64,000 bases of DNA from Pleurodeles waltl (Eukaryota > Chordata > Amphibia > Caudata > Salamandridae). The notes under the pieces are model-generated. The model had not been told where the DNA came from. It ran no database searches and was given only the letters and a program-made list of their open reading frames with translations. The stretch covers positions 1,535,172,782-1,535,236,781 of the forward strand of contig NC_090444.1 in assembly GCF_031143425.1 (NCBI RefSeq). Reading direction: 5' to 3'. A program made the translations under genes and the position numbers. Shown here piece by piece: positions 32,432-42,520 of the stretch (positions are counted from its first letter, which is position 1; every line of letters starts with the position of its first letter).

Positions 32432-35400
32432 GTTGCCCCCCTCAAAGGCCCTCCTACAGGACGGGGTTTTCCTGGATTTTTTAAATAAAACCGTCTAATC
32501 AGCTGTGGGGCATGTACATATGATGCGGGTTCCCATGAATTCTCAGATTCATCATATCCTTTCCATTCTACTAAATAAAACAGACGTCCACTAATTCTTT
32601 TTGAGTCTTTTATGCTTTTCACTTCATATTCTAGATTTCCCTTAATTGGTATGGGTGGAGGTGGTGGTTCAGGTCGGGTTTTTGGATTGTCTGGCTTAAG
32701 CAAGGACACATGGAATGTAGTATGTACTGGATATTCTTTTGGTAAATCTAATTTTACTGTTACCGGGTTTACTATGGCAGTTATACTAAAGGGTCCAATG
32801 AAACGTGGTTGCAGCTTTCGGGATCCCTCTATGTTTAGGTTCTTTGTGGAGAGCCATACCTTGTCACCGATTTTATACATTGGGGCCTCAGATCTGTGTT
32901 TGTCTGCTTGTCTTTTCATGCTTTCCTTGTACTTTAATAAATGTTTCCTGGCTTTGTCTTGTATGTCACCTAACCTTGTTAGTCTATCCGTTACTGTAGG
33001 TAACAGAGAATCTTCTAACAAAATGGGTATAGCTCTTGGATGATACCCCTGCAAGAAATAGAATGGTGAGCAAAGTAGAGCTGAATGCTCAGTATTATTA
33101 TAAACAAATTCCGCTACAGGGAGAGCTTCCAACCATTCACTAGAATAATCAGCCAATAAACAACGTAGCGTTTGAAGTAAGGTTTGGTTCAGTCGTTCAG
33201 TCTGTCCATCTGTCTCTGGGTGGAAAGCAGTGGATAATGCCACATCTATTTTCAGTTTTTTACATAATTTTTTCCAAAATTTATAGTTGAACTGGCTCCC
33301 TCGGTCTGACACCACTTTGCTTGGCAAACCATGTAAACGCACAATTTCCCTTATAAAAATATCGGCAAATTCTGCCGCCATGGGTAATTTCCGTAATGGT
33401 ACAAAATGTGCCATTTTAGATAAAAAATCCACATAACCAACACTGTTGTGAAAGATTTTACAGGTGGTAAACCCACAATAAAGTCTACGCTCACAGTGTG
33501 CCAAGGGTGCTTGGGTGTTGGCATTGGTATTAACAAACCGTCAGGGGCCTTATGAGAAGATTTATGTCTTGCACAAATTGGACAGGTAGTGACAAATTGC
33601 TTAATGTCCTTTCTTATAGTGTCCCACCAAAAGTGTTTTTGCACATTTTCCAGGGTTTTTACCCAACCAGGATGACCTGCCAACGGTGAGGCGTGATGCC
33701 AAATTATCACCTGTGTTTGTAATTCAGAGGTGGGCACTAACAGCATGTTGTCGTGATACAATAAACCTCGTTGTATTGTGTTATGGGAATCTTTTAACCA
33801 ATCCTGAGGTGCTATTTGCATGTGTGCATTATATAGATCTGTGATGAAATCCTTCTGTTGTACTGGTGCCAAAAACTTTTGGGGAGGAATAATGGGTTCT
33901 CCTATTTTATCTTGTTTCATGTCTGAAGTATGTCCATATCTAGATAACACATCAGATTGAATTTGTTGTGCACCTGGTCTATAGGTTATTACAAAGTCAA
34001 ATGTGCTAAAAAAATTAACCAGCGCATCTGACGTGGTGTTAGTGCTTTAAGTGATCCAAAAAACTGTAGGTTCCTATGGTCAGAAAAGATTGTAACTGGG
34101 TACTTGGCTCCCATTAAATGGTGCCTCCATTCTGAAAAGGCTACTTTGATAGCTAGTAGTTCCCTTTCAGCCACAGTGTACTTTTGTTCAGCTGGTAATA
34201 ACTTTTTGGAATAGAAGGCTATAGGATGTAACTGGCCATCTACTGCATCTCGTTGAGAGAGAACTCCTCCTAAAGCTACTTGTGAAGCATCCGCTTCAAC
34301 AAAAAAAAGGCAAGTCAGGATCAGGATGTTTCAGAATTGGGGCTGAAGTGAACTTTTGTTTTAGGAGTTGAAAGGCGTGTGCCGCCTCATCAGTCCAAAG
34401 AAATCGTTGCCCTTTCCGCAACAAGTAGTTATTGGGGCCGCAATGTCTGCGAAATGTGCAATAAACCTCCTATAAAAATTGGCGAAACCCAGAAATTTCT
34501 GAATATCTTTTACAGAGGATGGTTCTGGCCAATCAGCAATAGCACTGATTTTCTTTACATCCATAGTTATTCCTTGAGGTGACAGGCAGTATCCTAAAAA
34601 GTCCACCTTGCTGACATTAAAAGTACACTTTTCTAACATAGCAAAAAGATGATTTTCTTTTAACTTTGATAATACTGCACGAACATGTTGGGTATGTTCT
34701 GCTGAGTTCTTAGAGTAAATGAGGATGTCGTCTATGTATACTATGACACAAACGTCCAGGAATTCGTGTAGGACCTCATTTATAAAGAACTGAAAGGCCG
34801 CAGGGGCATTACATAACCCAAAGGGCATTACTGTGTACTCAAATAAACCAAACTTTGTCTTGAAAGCTGTCTTCCACTCATCCCCCTCTTTTACTCGGAC
34901 CAGGTGGTAAGCTCCCCGCAGATCTAGTTTAGTATATAAAGTAGAATGTCTTAACTGATCCAACAACACAGGTATTAGAGGAAGAGGATATTTATTCTTT
35001 ATTGTAGCCTTATTTAGTCCTCTATAATCGATACACGCGCGCAGGGATTTATCCGGCTTCGGGATAAAAAAGAGTGGAGATGACACCGGAGATGTGGAAT
35101 GACGGATGAACCCAGACTGTAGTAGGTCATCTAGGTAGGTTCTTAAGTATTTGGTTTCTTCGTCAGTCAAAGCATATACTCTGTTATTAGGTAAAGGGGC
35201 CCCTGGGATAAGATCTATACGACAGTCATAAGACCTATGTGGGGGAAGCACACTAGCCTTTACTGGATCAAAGACGTCTTTAAAGTCAGAATATTCAGGA
35301 GGGAGACTTGGTTCATCTTGTTTAACACTAGCACAGTGTAATACTGTGCTCTGTTCTGTACCTGCTTCTTGATAGCAATCGGTTCTACAGAAAGAGGAAT

Positions 35401-35853
35401 CCAAAGTAACATTTCTATTCACCCAATCAATTTTTGGGTTATGAGTTGTTAACCAGGGTACCCCGAGAATCAAACCAAAATTAGGAGTATCTATCAGATC
35501 AAAGCTAATCACCTCTGTGTGCCCGTTCTGACAGACCATAACAAGTGGACTTGTTTGTTTTGTGATTAATCCAGAGGTCAATTCTGACCCATCCACTGCA
35601 CATACTGCTTCTGGACAAGGCTTTAGGCACATAGGAAGTCCTAAGTTCTCAGCTAACTTATTATCCACAAAATTTCCTGTCGCGCCTGAGTCCAGTAGGA
35701 CAGGGAGAGAATGCCTCACTTGGGTAGTAACAATTAAAACGACCTGAATTATGAAATGTTTAGGTATGTGCGGTACCATGAAGGCTGCAGCATTAGAGGT
35801 TTGATTAAGATGTTTTCTCGAACAAGTAACCTCTCCCCTTGTCGAGCTTAATC
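32383..35853 (-). pseudogene. Pol of chromovirus 1 (PR-RT-RH-IN-chromodomain)
   Basis: Read in the -1 frame after gag. Protease has the intact active site in LLDSGATGNFV. RT shows ACIDYRGLNKATIKNKYPLP, MPFGLCNAPAAFQ and the catalytic VYIDDILIYS. RNase H has TIFSDHRNLQFFG. Integrase shows the zinc domain (HHASPLAGHPG, CPICARHK), first Asp in VDFIVGLPP, second in VSDRGSQFNYK and Glu in GQTERLNQTL. A C-terminal chromodomain (EYEVKSIKDSKR, LVEWKGYDESENSWEP) would steer integration to modified histones. Frameshifts near 34420, 34305, 34015 and 33420 break it, at least two of them at A-runs, so sequence error must be excluded before calling it dead. Confidence 0.92.
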
Positions 35854-36924
35854 GTTTCCCGATTCAGTTGAGGAGGTGGAGGAAACAGCACCCTTTCGTG
35901 GATTTTTAGGCTTTACTGGACATTCTCTGGCAAAGTGACCTGCCCTTCCACAATATAAACATAATTGAAGTTTTCTCCTTCTTTCTTTTTCCTCTGATGT
36001 GAGTGAACCTCTGAGTGTCCCTATTTGCATAGGCTCAGGTTCAGGGAGTTTATTATCTGGGTCTTTCTTCTCGTGTCTAATACAAGTTAACCATGATTCC
36101 AGTTTGTATTTATCTCCCTTTCTTTCTCCTAGTCTATGTTCTAATTTCACAACTAAATCTACAAAGTCCGAATAGTCTTCTGGCAAATCAACGATATGAG
36201 CCAGCGCGTCTTTTAACTCGTCTCTCAAACCTTTATAGAAAAGGGAGACACGCTTTTCTTCTGGCCAGTGTGTCTCGGTGAGTAAACAATTAAAACTAGT
36301 GAGATAGGTCAATAAATCCTTGTTACCTTGTTTAAGATTTAAAAGCTCGTTATCACTTGCCTGCATGAAAGTGTGTTTTGCAAAAAGGCTGGTCATGGTA
36401 CGTTTAAATTGATTCCAATTATGGAGGATGGGATCATCTCTCTCCACGAAAGGAATTGACCAATTGGCTGCTGTGCCACCCAAATAAGACAAGACGAATG
36501 CCACTTTCGTAGCATCAGTAGGGAACTGTTGTGGCTTACAAACGAAGTGTAATTGACATTGATTGATAAAAACATGGAATTTGTTACTATCTCCATGAAA
36601 ACGTTCAGGTGCTGCTAAGGGCACAGCATTAGGAACATTAACAGTGACCTCAACTGGGGGAGGCAAAGTTGTATGTTTTGATGGCGCCCCTGTCTCTGAG
36701 GAGGTTTTAAACAAAGGCGTAAAAGCTGTGTTCCACTGAGATACCCTAAATTTATACCTGCTTAAATCCTGTTTTAAAGAGGTATTCTCCATCTTTAATC
36801 TCTCTATTTCCTCTTGCATATGTTGCAAGATGCCAGACACTGATTCATTATGAGCCAAGTCCTCATTTAGGGCCTGCGCCATATCCGTGACGTCAATGCC
36901 CTCTATTTCTTCCCCGATATTCAT
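35848..36924 (-). CDS. Gag of chromovirus 1, intact
   Basis: A 358-residue open frame from MNIGEEIEGIDVTDMAQ. An N-terminal coiled coil (about residues 25-60, IERLKMENTSLKQDLSRYKF) is followed by a capsid region of the sushi/RTL type (APERFHGDSNKFHVFINQC, FLSYLGGTAANW-like spacing, NLKQGNKDLLTYLTSFNCLL) and a canonical CCHC zinc knuckle CLYCGRAGHFAREC. It ends TESGND with a slippery heptamer over its last codons. It would assemble the cytoplasmic particle and package RNA. No lesion is seen. Confidence 0.92.
   Translation of the reverse strand: MNIGEEIEGIDVTDMAQALNEDLAHNESVSGILQHMQEEIERLKMENTSLKQDLSRYKFRVSQWNTAFTPLFKTSSETGAPSKHTTLPPPVEVTVNVPNAVPLAAPERFHGDSNKFHVFINQCQLHFVCKPQQFPTDATKVAFVLSYLGGTAANWSIPFVERDDPILHNWNQFKRTMTSLFAKHTFMQASDNELLNLKQGNKDLLTYLTSFNCLLTETHWPEEKRVSLFYKGLRDELKDALAHIVDLPEDYSDFVDLVVKLEHRLGERKGDKYKLESWLTCIRHEKKDPDNKLPEPEPMQIGTLRGSLTSEEKERRRKLQLCLYCGRAGHFARECPVKPKNPRKGAVSSTSSTESGND
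35854..35860 (-). promoter_or_regulatory. -1 frameshift heptamer GGGAAAC between gag and pol
   Basis: In the gag frame the heptamer reads G GGA AAC immediately before GAT TAA. Slipping back one base enters the pol frame, which is then open through MVPHIPK and the protease. The same heptamer is known to drive -1 frameshifting in the domesticated relative PEG10. A stimulatory RNA structure was not assessed. Confidence 0.8.
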
Positions 36925-36960
36925 CGTCCACCAGAACTGAATTTTTTTATTTTATTTAAG

Positions 36961-36969
36961 GCTTGTGCT
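36961..36969 (-). promoter_or_regulatory. Candidate self-priming primer-binding site of chromovirus 1
   Basis: The minus strand reads AGCACAAGC two bases inside the 5' LTR. It has no TGG of a tRNA-primed site. It is exactly complementary to GCTTGTGCT at 37997-37989, which lies about 31 bases after the first T of the TATAAAAG box, that is, at the expected first bases of the transcript. Tf1/sushi elements are known to prime with their own RNA 5' end. Confidence 0.65.
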
Positions 36970-36971
36970 TC

Positions 36972-38401
36972 CGTCAAAGCCCAGCTCACCTGAGTCCTTG
37001 TTCAGTTCTGATGGAGGTTGAACACAATCCGACCCCACCCTGAAACTGCTTGTTCCAGCACACTAGTTTTTAAAACAGTGCACTAAGAACAGAAGCTCAA
37101 GGGAAGGGGGGAAGTGGATAAAATAAAATAAAGAGACAACAGCGTTCTTGCGTTTCCAATGTTGAAGTGCTGCACAAATCTGCGGCCCTCTCTGACTTCG
37201 GTAGAAACTGGTGCCTAATGAAACATAAACAAAGAACAGATAAGTACATCCTATTCCTAACTGGGTTCCTGACTATCCCTTTATTTATTAGAAATTTTCT
37301 TCTAAAAGTACCTCTTGGATCCTGGTCTCTAGTTTCCAGGTTTGGAATGTGTTACTGCTCTGGGATGTGCTTTCTATTACTCTAAAGCTTCTAAAACATT
37401 AAACAAATACCGTTATCAGAATTATCAATATCAAACATTCATCTTAATATAACTAAAGCCTAAATTGCCAATAGCAGACTCACTTTTCCCATATTTCCAG
37501 AATCTTTTATAAAACAAATACTGTACTTTTACGTCAAAATACAGCATGTAATTTGTGCAAGTCCTTGATTTACTGTTTGCCTTGCTGTTAATGGTTTCCA
37601 CGGTTCGATTCTTAAAAGTTCCATAAAAAAATGTTTGCTTCACAAAGTTCCGCAAAGTATTGTTGTAACAAAGAGTTTGAATCACAATGTTCGTGGAAGG
37701 TATCTTGTTTCATATTGTCTATACACGAATCCAGAAATTGTTGTCATAGTTCTTTCAGGTAATAAAAGTTTTGCACTTACTTGTTGCTGGCAAGAGATAC
37801 TGATCAGTCTAACCTAGTCTTCTTTCTCTTTTGCAGGTTGCTTGTAGGAGAGAGGCTGAGGCAAGGAGGAACCGGAAACCGGAAGAAGGAAGAGCCAGCA
37901 GCTGCGCCCATTGAAGCCAATGAAAGTCTGTAGAGAGCAGGAGTGCCAGCGCCGAGGGATCTGTCCTCAGGTAAGCGGGAGGTAGACGAGCACAAGCACT
38001 GGGCGAGGCTCGAGGGCTGCCTTTTATAGACAGGGCTGGGTGTGGTCCTCACATGCTGCACATGTTCTTGAAAGATGTGCAGAGCTGGGTGTGGTTTGAA
38101 GAGCTGGGTGTGGTCCTCACATGCTGTACATGTTCTTGGAAGGTGTGCAGAGTTTCAGTTATTATGCAAATGAGTTAAATTAACACATGGCCTAGAGAGG
38201 AGTGTTTTAAAGAAGCCTTGGTAAAAGCAAGGCCCAATGTGTAAACAAAACAGCACATTAAACAACATACACAGAAGCCTAAGGGGGGGGAAGGTGAGAT
38301 AACAAGAAAGGCTTTCAATAGTAAGTTTAAAAGGGAGCTATTACAGAACCCACTAGTGCAGTGAGAGGGGACATGCTCTTTGCTGTGCACAAACCCTAAC
38401 A
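36972..38401 (-). repeat. 5' LTR of chromovirus 1
   Basis: Begins TGTTAGGG on the minus strand at 38401 and ends at 36972. The terminal base pair differs from the 3' LTR (G for A in the final position). The TATAAAAG box is at 38028-38021, with predicted transcription start near 37998. A related solo LTR lies at 50806-52167. Confidence 0.93.
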
Positions 38402-40158
38402 GCACCACCCTCCCAGCAGCCCCTCAGCGTGTGTCCCGTGCCCGCTCACCCAGAAGGGTGGGCATCTCATTCGCTCCAGGCATCAGGCCCTGCCCCAGTC
38501 AGCCCTGCTGCCCTGATTGAGGAGGCTATTGACCTCCTGAGATCCCTCACTGTTGGGCAGTCTACCATTCTGAATGCCATCCAGGTTGGTGAGAGGCATT
38601 TGCAACAAACAAATGCATACCTGGAGGGCATTGATTGTGGCCAGGCAGCCCAACAGAGAGCATTTCAGGCTCTGGCCTCAGCACTGATGGCAGCCATTGT
38701 CCCTGTCTCCAACTTCCCCCCTCCAACCTCCTCCACCCAGACCCAATCCCCTGTACCTCAGCCTATCCCAAGCACACCATCAGACCAACATGCACACACA
38801 TCAACACACAAGAGTGTCTCAGGCAAACATAAGCACAACACAACCCACAGGCACTCACACAAGCATCATACCCATGCAGACATACCAACATCCACTTCCT
38901 CCACTGTGTCCCCCTCTTCCACATCTCCATCCTCCCTCCCAGTCTTGTCTCCACTCACACCTGCATGCGCTACATCCTCAGCCACTACCTCCATCACCAG
39001 CACACCCATCAACACACACCGCTCACGTGCACTCACCACCCCCACTACCATTCACACATCCCCAGTGTCCTCTCCCAGTGTGTCAGTGAGCCCTCCTCCC
39101 AAAGTACACAAACGCAGGCACACACCCACCCAACAGCCATCCACCTCACAACAGCCTCCAGCCCATGCACCTTCACCCAAATTCAGCAGACATACACCTC
39201 CTACAACCACTACCTCTTCTACCACTCCCAAACCCCCTCGATCTACCCATCCCAGTGTGTCTAAAAACATTTTCCTGGCTTACATTGACCTCTTTCCTAC
39301 ACCTCCCCTCGTCCTTTCCCTAGGGCCAGGCTTTCCAGGTCCCAGCCCAGCACCTCAGCCACCACATCCCCAGGCACAGTGGTGCCAGCAACTGCGGGGT
39401 CATGGAGTGCGCCAACCATCAGGGCTGCCAGTGTGCCACGGAGCGAGGGCAAGGACATTCCACCACCTGCCAAGGTTAAAAAGGTGCCCACATCCCGGAG
39501 GGAGAAGCTGAAAACACCCGCCACCAAGGGGTCAGCGAAAACGAAAGAGGATAGTGGCAAGACAACTTCGCCACCATCAAAGATGGGGAAAGGCCAAAAA
39601 CTGAAGGGCAGGTCAGGAGAGGGCATGGTGGCACCGACTGAGGGAATGGTGTCACACCTTCTGTCCACGTCCATGCCAACCTGTATGGCGGCAAACACCG
39701 CCACCTGCACCGCCACCTGCACCACCACCTGCACCACCTCCGGCACGTCTACAGCCGCTGCGACAGTCCCCAGCCTCTTCCCAGGTGGGCAGCTGTCCGA
39801 GGCTGCAGGAGACATCCAGCTTTCTCCCTCAGCAGGTGCTGACACATGCACCGCCAACACAGACCCGGCCGCCAGCACTGCCGCCACAGACCCCGCAGCC
39901 AGCACCGCCGCCACAGACCCCGCAGCCAGCACCGCCGCCACAGACCCCGCCGGCAGCACTGCTGCCACAGACCCCGCAGCCAGCACCACCACGACTAACA
40001 CCGTCGCATGCACCGCCACGAAAGACAACGCTACAAGCACTGCCAGTGGCCCTGCGACGTCCTCAGACAGTGGCACCACCGCAGACATGCCTACCATCCC
40101 CAGTGGTCAGTCGTCCGAGGCTGGTGGTGAGTTCCAGGACCCTGGCCAGATTCCATGA
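38402..40158 (+). pseudogene. Harb-2 Myb/SANT-like protein 2, 3' part
   Basis: It resumes after the chromovirus with the GCACC duplicate at 38402-38406. It encodes the helix (LLRSLTVGQSTILNAIQVGE, QQTNAYLEGID) followed by the Ser/Thr/Pro/His-rich region and then, in a second frame, a basic region (KKVPTSRREKLKTP, KMGKGQKLKGRSG) and an Ala/Thr-rich tail ending at 40158. A frameshift between 39300 and 39400 divides the two frames. It is colinear with 10440-11672 of Harb-1 but has a longer tail. Confidence 0.8.
39840..40010 (+). repeat. 24-bp repeat in the Harb-2 Myb-like tail
   Basis: About six imperfect copies built on GCCACAGACCCCGCAGCCAG encode a Ala/Thr/Asp/Pro-Ala-Ser periodicity in the 39379-40158 frame. 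A looser relative with ACCGCCACCTGC units is at 48585-48660 in Harb-3. Confidence 0.75.
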
Positions 40159-40264
40159 AGCATTACTGTCATCACAGTTGTCACCTGCAGGTGGAATGCG
40201 AAGCCGCAACAGTGTGGGGTATGTCGCAGCCTCCATGGCGTATTATGCTATCTGTACCTCGGCA

Positions 40265-40505
40265 ATCTCGTGGCACACACACCCAGGTGAGGCAATTGTA
40301 CCGGCCACACTGCACGTGGAGCACTCTGGGCACCAAGCCCCCTCCAGAACCAGTGGAGTAACACATCCACTACCTCAGTCCTTGGTAGGATGAAGCACTC
40401 TGGGCACAAAGCCCCCTCCAGAACCAGTGGAGTATCACATCCACTACCTCAGTTCTTGGCAGGATGAATCACTCTGGGCACCAAGCCCCCTCCAGAACCA
40501 GTGGA
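40265..40505 (+). repeat. About 73-bp repeat, three copies
   Basis: The segment around AGCACTCTGGGCAC to AACCAGTGGAGTA is present three times (near 40320, 40393 and 40468), separated by CATCCACTACCTCAGT. It precedes the 64-bp array. Confidence 0.8.
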
Positions 40506-40525
40506 GAAAGGCATCCACTTGAGAG

Positions 40526-41205
40526 ACTGTGGGTTTGCACTCCCCAGCATAAAGCAGTGGGTAAACCACCCACTGGAGAGACTTGAGAGACTGTGGCTTT
40601 GCACTCCCCAGGATAAAGCAGTGGGCAAACCACCCACTGGAGAGACTTGAGAGACTGTGGCTTTGCACTCCCCAGGATAAAGCAGTGGGCAAACCACCCA
40701 CTTGAGAGAATTGAGAGACTGTGGCTTTGCACTACCCAGGATAAAGCAGTGGGCAAACCAACCACTGGAGAGACTTGAGAGACTGTGGCTTTGCACTCCC
40801 CAGGATAAAGCAGTGGGCAAACCACCCACTTGAGAGAATTGAGAGACTGTGGCTTTGCACTACCCAGGATAAAGCAGTGGGCAAACCAACCACTGGAGAG
40901 ACTTGAGAGACTGTGGCTTTGCACTCCCCAGGATAAAGCAGTGGGCAAACCACCCACTTGAGAGACTTGAGAGACTGTGGCTTTGCACTCCCCAAGATAA
41001 ATCAGTGGCCAAACCACCCACTGGAGAGACTTGAGAGACTGTGGCTTTGCACTCCCCAGGATAAAGCAGTGGACAGACCACCCACTGAAGAGACTTGAGA
41101 GACTGTGGCTTGCACACCCCAGGATAAAGCAGTGGGCAAACCACCCACTGGAGAGACTTGAGAGACTGTGGCTTTGCACTCCCCAGGATACATCAATGGG
41201 CACGG
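40526..41205 (+). repeat. 64-bp tandem repeat of Harb-2, about 10.5 copies
   Basis: Units share GACTGTGGCTTTGCACTCCC and CAGTGGGCAAACCACCCACT. They are clearly homologous to the 65-bp units of Harb-1 (13389-13689) and hold the same place before the CTCCCCCTGAGGTGCCTGT block. Variant units (TACCCAGG for TCCCCAGG) alternate near 40733 and 40860, so expansion involved multi-unit blocks. Confidence 0.93.
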
Positions 41206-42050
41206 AGCCCCCTCGTGCAGCAGTGGCATTGTGCGTTCATCAGGCTGAGGTGCCCCCCTCCCCCTGAGGTGCCTGTTTCATTTCGATCCGATACCCCTGC
41301 AGTGTTCTATCCGTTTCCAGTCAGGTGTCATGTGTGGGCTTCGCCCATACATTTTGGGCCCAGTGGTCCACGGACAATGATTGGTGCACTATCCGGACTT
41401 ATGTAGTTGGTGTACATAATTGCGTTTACTGGATTTTGAACTTTGATAATGAGATTTCACATGATTACATTCGTTCAAATCAATTCCTTTTATCCTTGCA
41501 TTCTTCCAGGGGGTGTTGGGTGTATGTGTACTGTTGCTGCATGTATTTGTGTGTATGTGTTGTGGGTGGGGCTGTTGCGCGTGTGTGTGTCACTCTCTTT
41601 TCCCTCCCCTCTCCCCTGTGTTGTAGGTGCAGTACTCCACATGGTCGTCGCCGCCGTCGTTGGTGCTCCTGATAGAAGAGAAGGAAGATTAGCATCGGCA
41701 GTACCTGCAATTCGGGCTCCATGGCGTCCTGGTTCCTCGTGGGATGTGGAGAGGTGAGTGTCTTCCCTTCTGTGTACTGTTTCCGCTGTGTTTTTGTTCA
41801 TGTTTGTTCCACCCCCGAAAGGTTGGCGGATAGGCATCCTGTGATAGGGTGGACGGTACATTGTCTTCCGCCTGTCTGTTGGTGGTGTCAGCCGCGCTGT
41901 TTGTTTGTACCGCCGTGGGGGTCGGAGTGTTAAAGTGGCTGTCTATGTTGGTGGTTTCCGCCACGGTTGTAATCCCATTTGTTTTACCGCAGGCCTGTTT
42001 GCGGTATTACCGCTGCTTTAACACCGACCAACAGGGTTGTAATGAGGGCC
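41206..42050 (+). other. Harb-2 right end, noncoding
   Basis: It matches the Harb-1 right end in outline: T-rich stretch, TGTGTATGTGT-type simple repeat (41520-41600), GTAGGTGCAGTACT block, then CCGCC/GGCGG-rich subterminal zone and the terminal repeat ending at 42050. No gene is supported. Confidence 0.7.
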
Positions 42051-42520
42051 TTAGTTTCCTACTTGGCAACTTTAACCAGCTGATAGTAGAGACATCCTGG
42101 CCTGAAGAAAAACAAGCAACCCTGTTCTACCAAGGACTCAAAGACAAGTTAAAAGACATTCTTGCCCAGATCGATCCTCAACCTACAGATTGTCAAGATC
42201 TAATAAACATTGTTTTGAGAATTGACCATCGTCTTGCAGAACGACAGGGAACATGCAAAAAGACTGAGAAATATTCCTGGTGTGTTCATGAACGTAGAGA
42301 ATCAAGAGTTCAGAAAGAAAATAATCATGAACCAATGGAAATTGGAACTATCAGGCGGTCTTTGACAAAAGAAGAAAAAAACCTACGTAGAAAGAACGGA
42401 CAATGTCTTTATTGTGGGCGCAAGGGCCACTTCGCCACAGAGTGTATGATCAAACCAAAAGGCAAACAAGGTCCCATCAAGAAAATTGCAGCAAATGTAC
42501 AAATCAAGCAGGAAAACTAG
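42051..42520 (+). pseudogene. Gag 3' part of chromovirus 2
   Basis: It starts abruptly at the Harb-2 border inside capsid sequence (ETSWPEEKQATLFYQGLKDK, colinear with ETHWPEEKRVSLFYKGLRDE of chromovirus 1). It continues through EPMEIGTIRRSLTKEEK to an intact CCHC knuckle CLYCGRKGHFATEC, ending at the TAG 42518-42520. The upstream gag and the 5' LTR are missing from the window. Confidence 0.88.
42511..42517 (+). promoter_or_regulatory. Degenerate gag-pol frameshift site GGAAAAC
   Basis: It sits directly before the gag stop, and pol lies in the -1 frame. It differs by one base from the GGGAAAC heptamer at the same place in chromovirus 1. It probably no longer slips efficiently. Confidence 0.6.

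Larger units (their letters stand above)
31001..38401 (-). mobile_element. Chromodomain Ty3/gypsy retrotransposon (chromovirus 1), nearly complete
   Basis: It has two LTRs of about 1.43 kb (31001-32431 and 36972-38401) differing at roughly 15-20 positions by eye, and a perfect GCACC target duplication (30996-31000, 38402-38406). The minus-strand order is gag, protease, RT, RNase H, integrase, chromodomain, which places it with vertebrate Tf1/sushi-type chromoviruses, the group that gave rise to mammalian PEG10/RTL genes. It is the youngest large insertion in the window. Several single-base frameshifts in pol lie in or near homopolymers. Confidence 0.95.
25649..42050 (+). mobile_element. PIF/Harbinger transposon, second copy (Harb-2), decayed
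   Basis: The left end GGCCCTCATTACAACCCTG and the reverse complement of the right end are identical over 19 bases. The gene order equals Harb-1: Myb-like 1 (+), transposase (-), Myb-like 2 (+), 64-bp repeats and GGCGG-rich ends. A 7.4-kb chromovirus is inserted at 31001-38401. The flanks are ATA on the left, within the Gmr1-like LTR, and TTA on the right, within a different gypsy gag. With no matching target duplication and unrelated targets, the two ends probably come from different insertions joined by recombination or deletion. Confidence 0.88.

Noticed and set aside
31001..38401. An infectious retrovirus with an envelope gene
   Set aside because: No envelope frame exists between integrase and LTR. 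The chromodomain and gene order mark a Ty3/gypsy retrotransposon.
40526..41205. Regularly spaced repeats that could suggest a CRISPR array
   Set aside because: The units are contiguous with no unique spacers, and the genome is eukaryotic.
40444..41229. Minus-strand frames of 85-244 residues
   Set aside because: They are translations of the 64-bp repeat in several frames.
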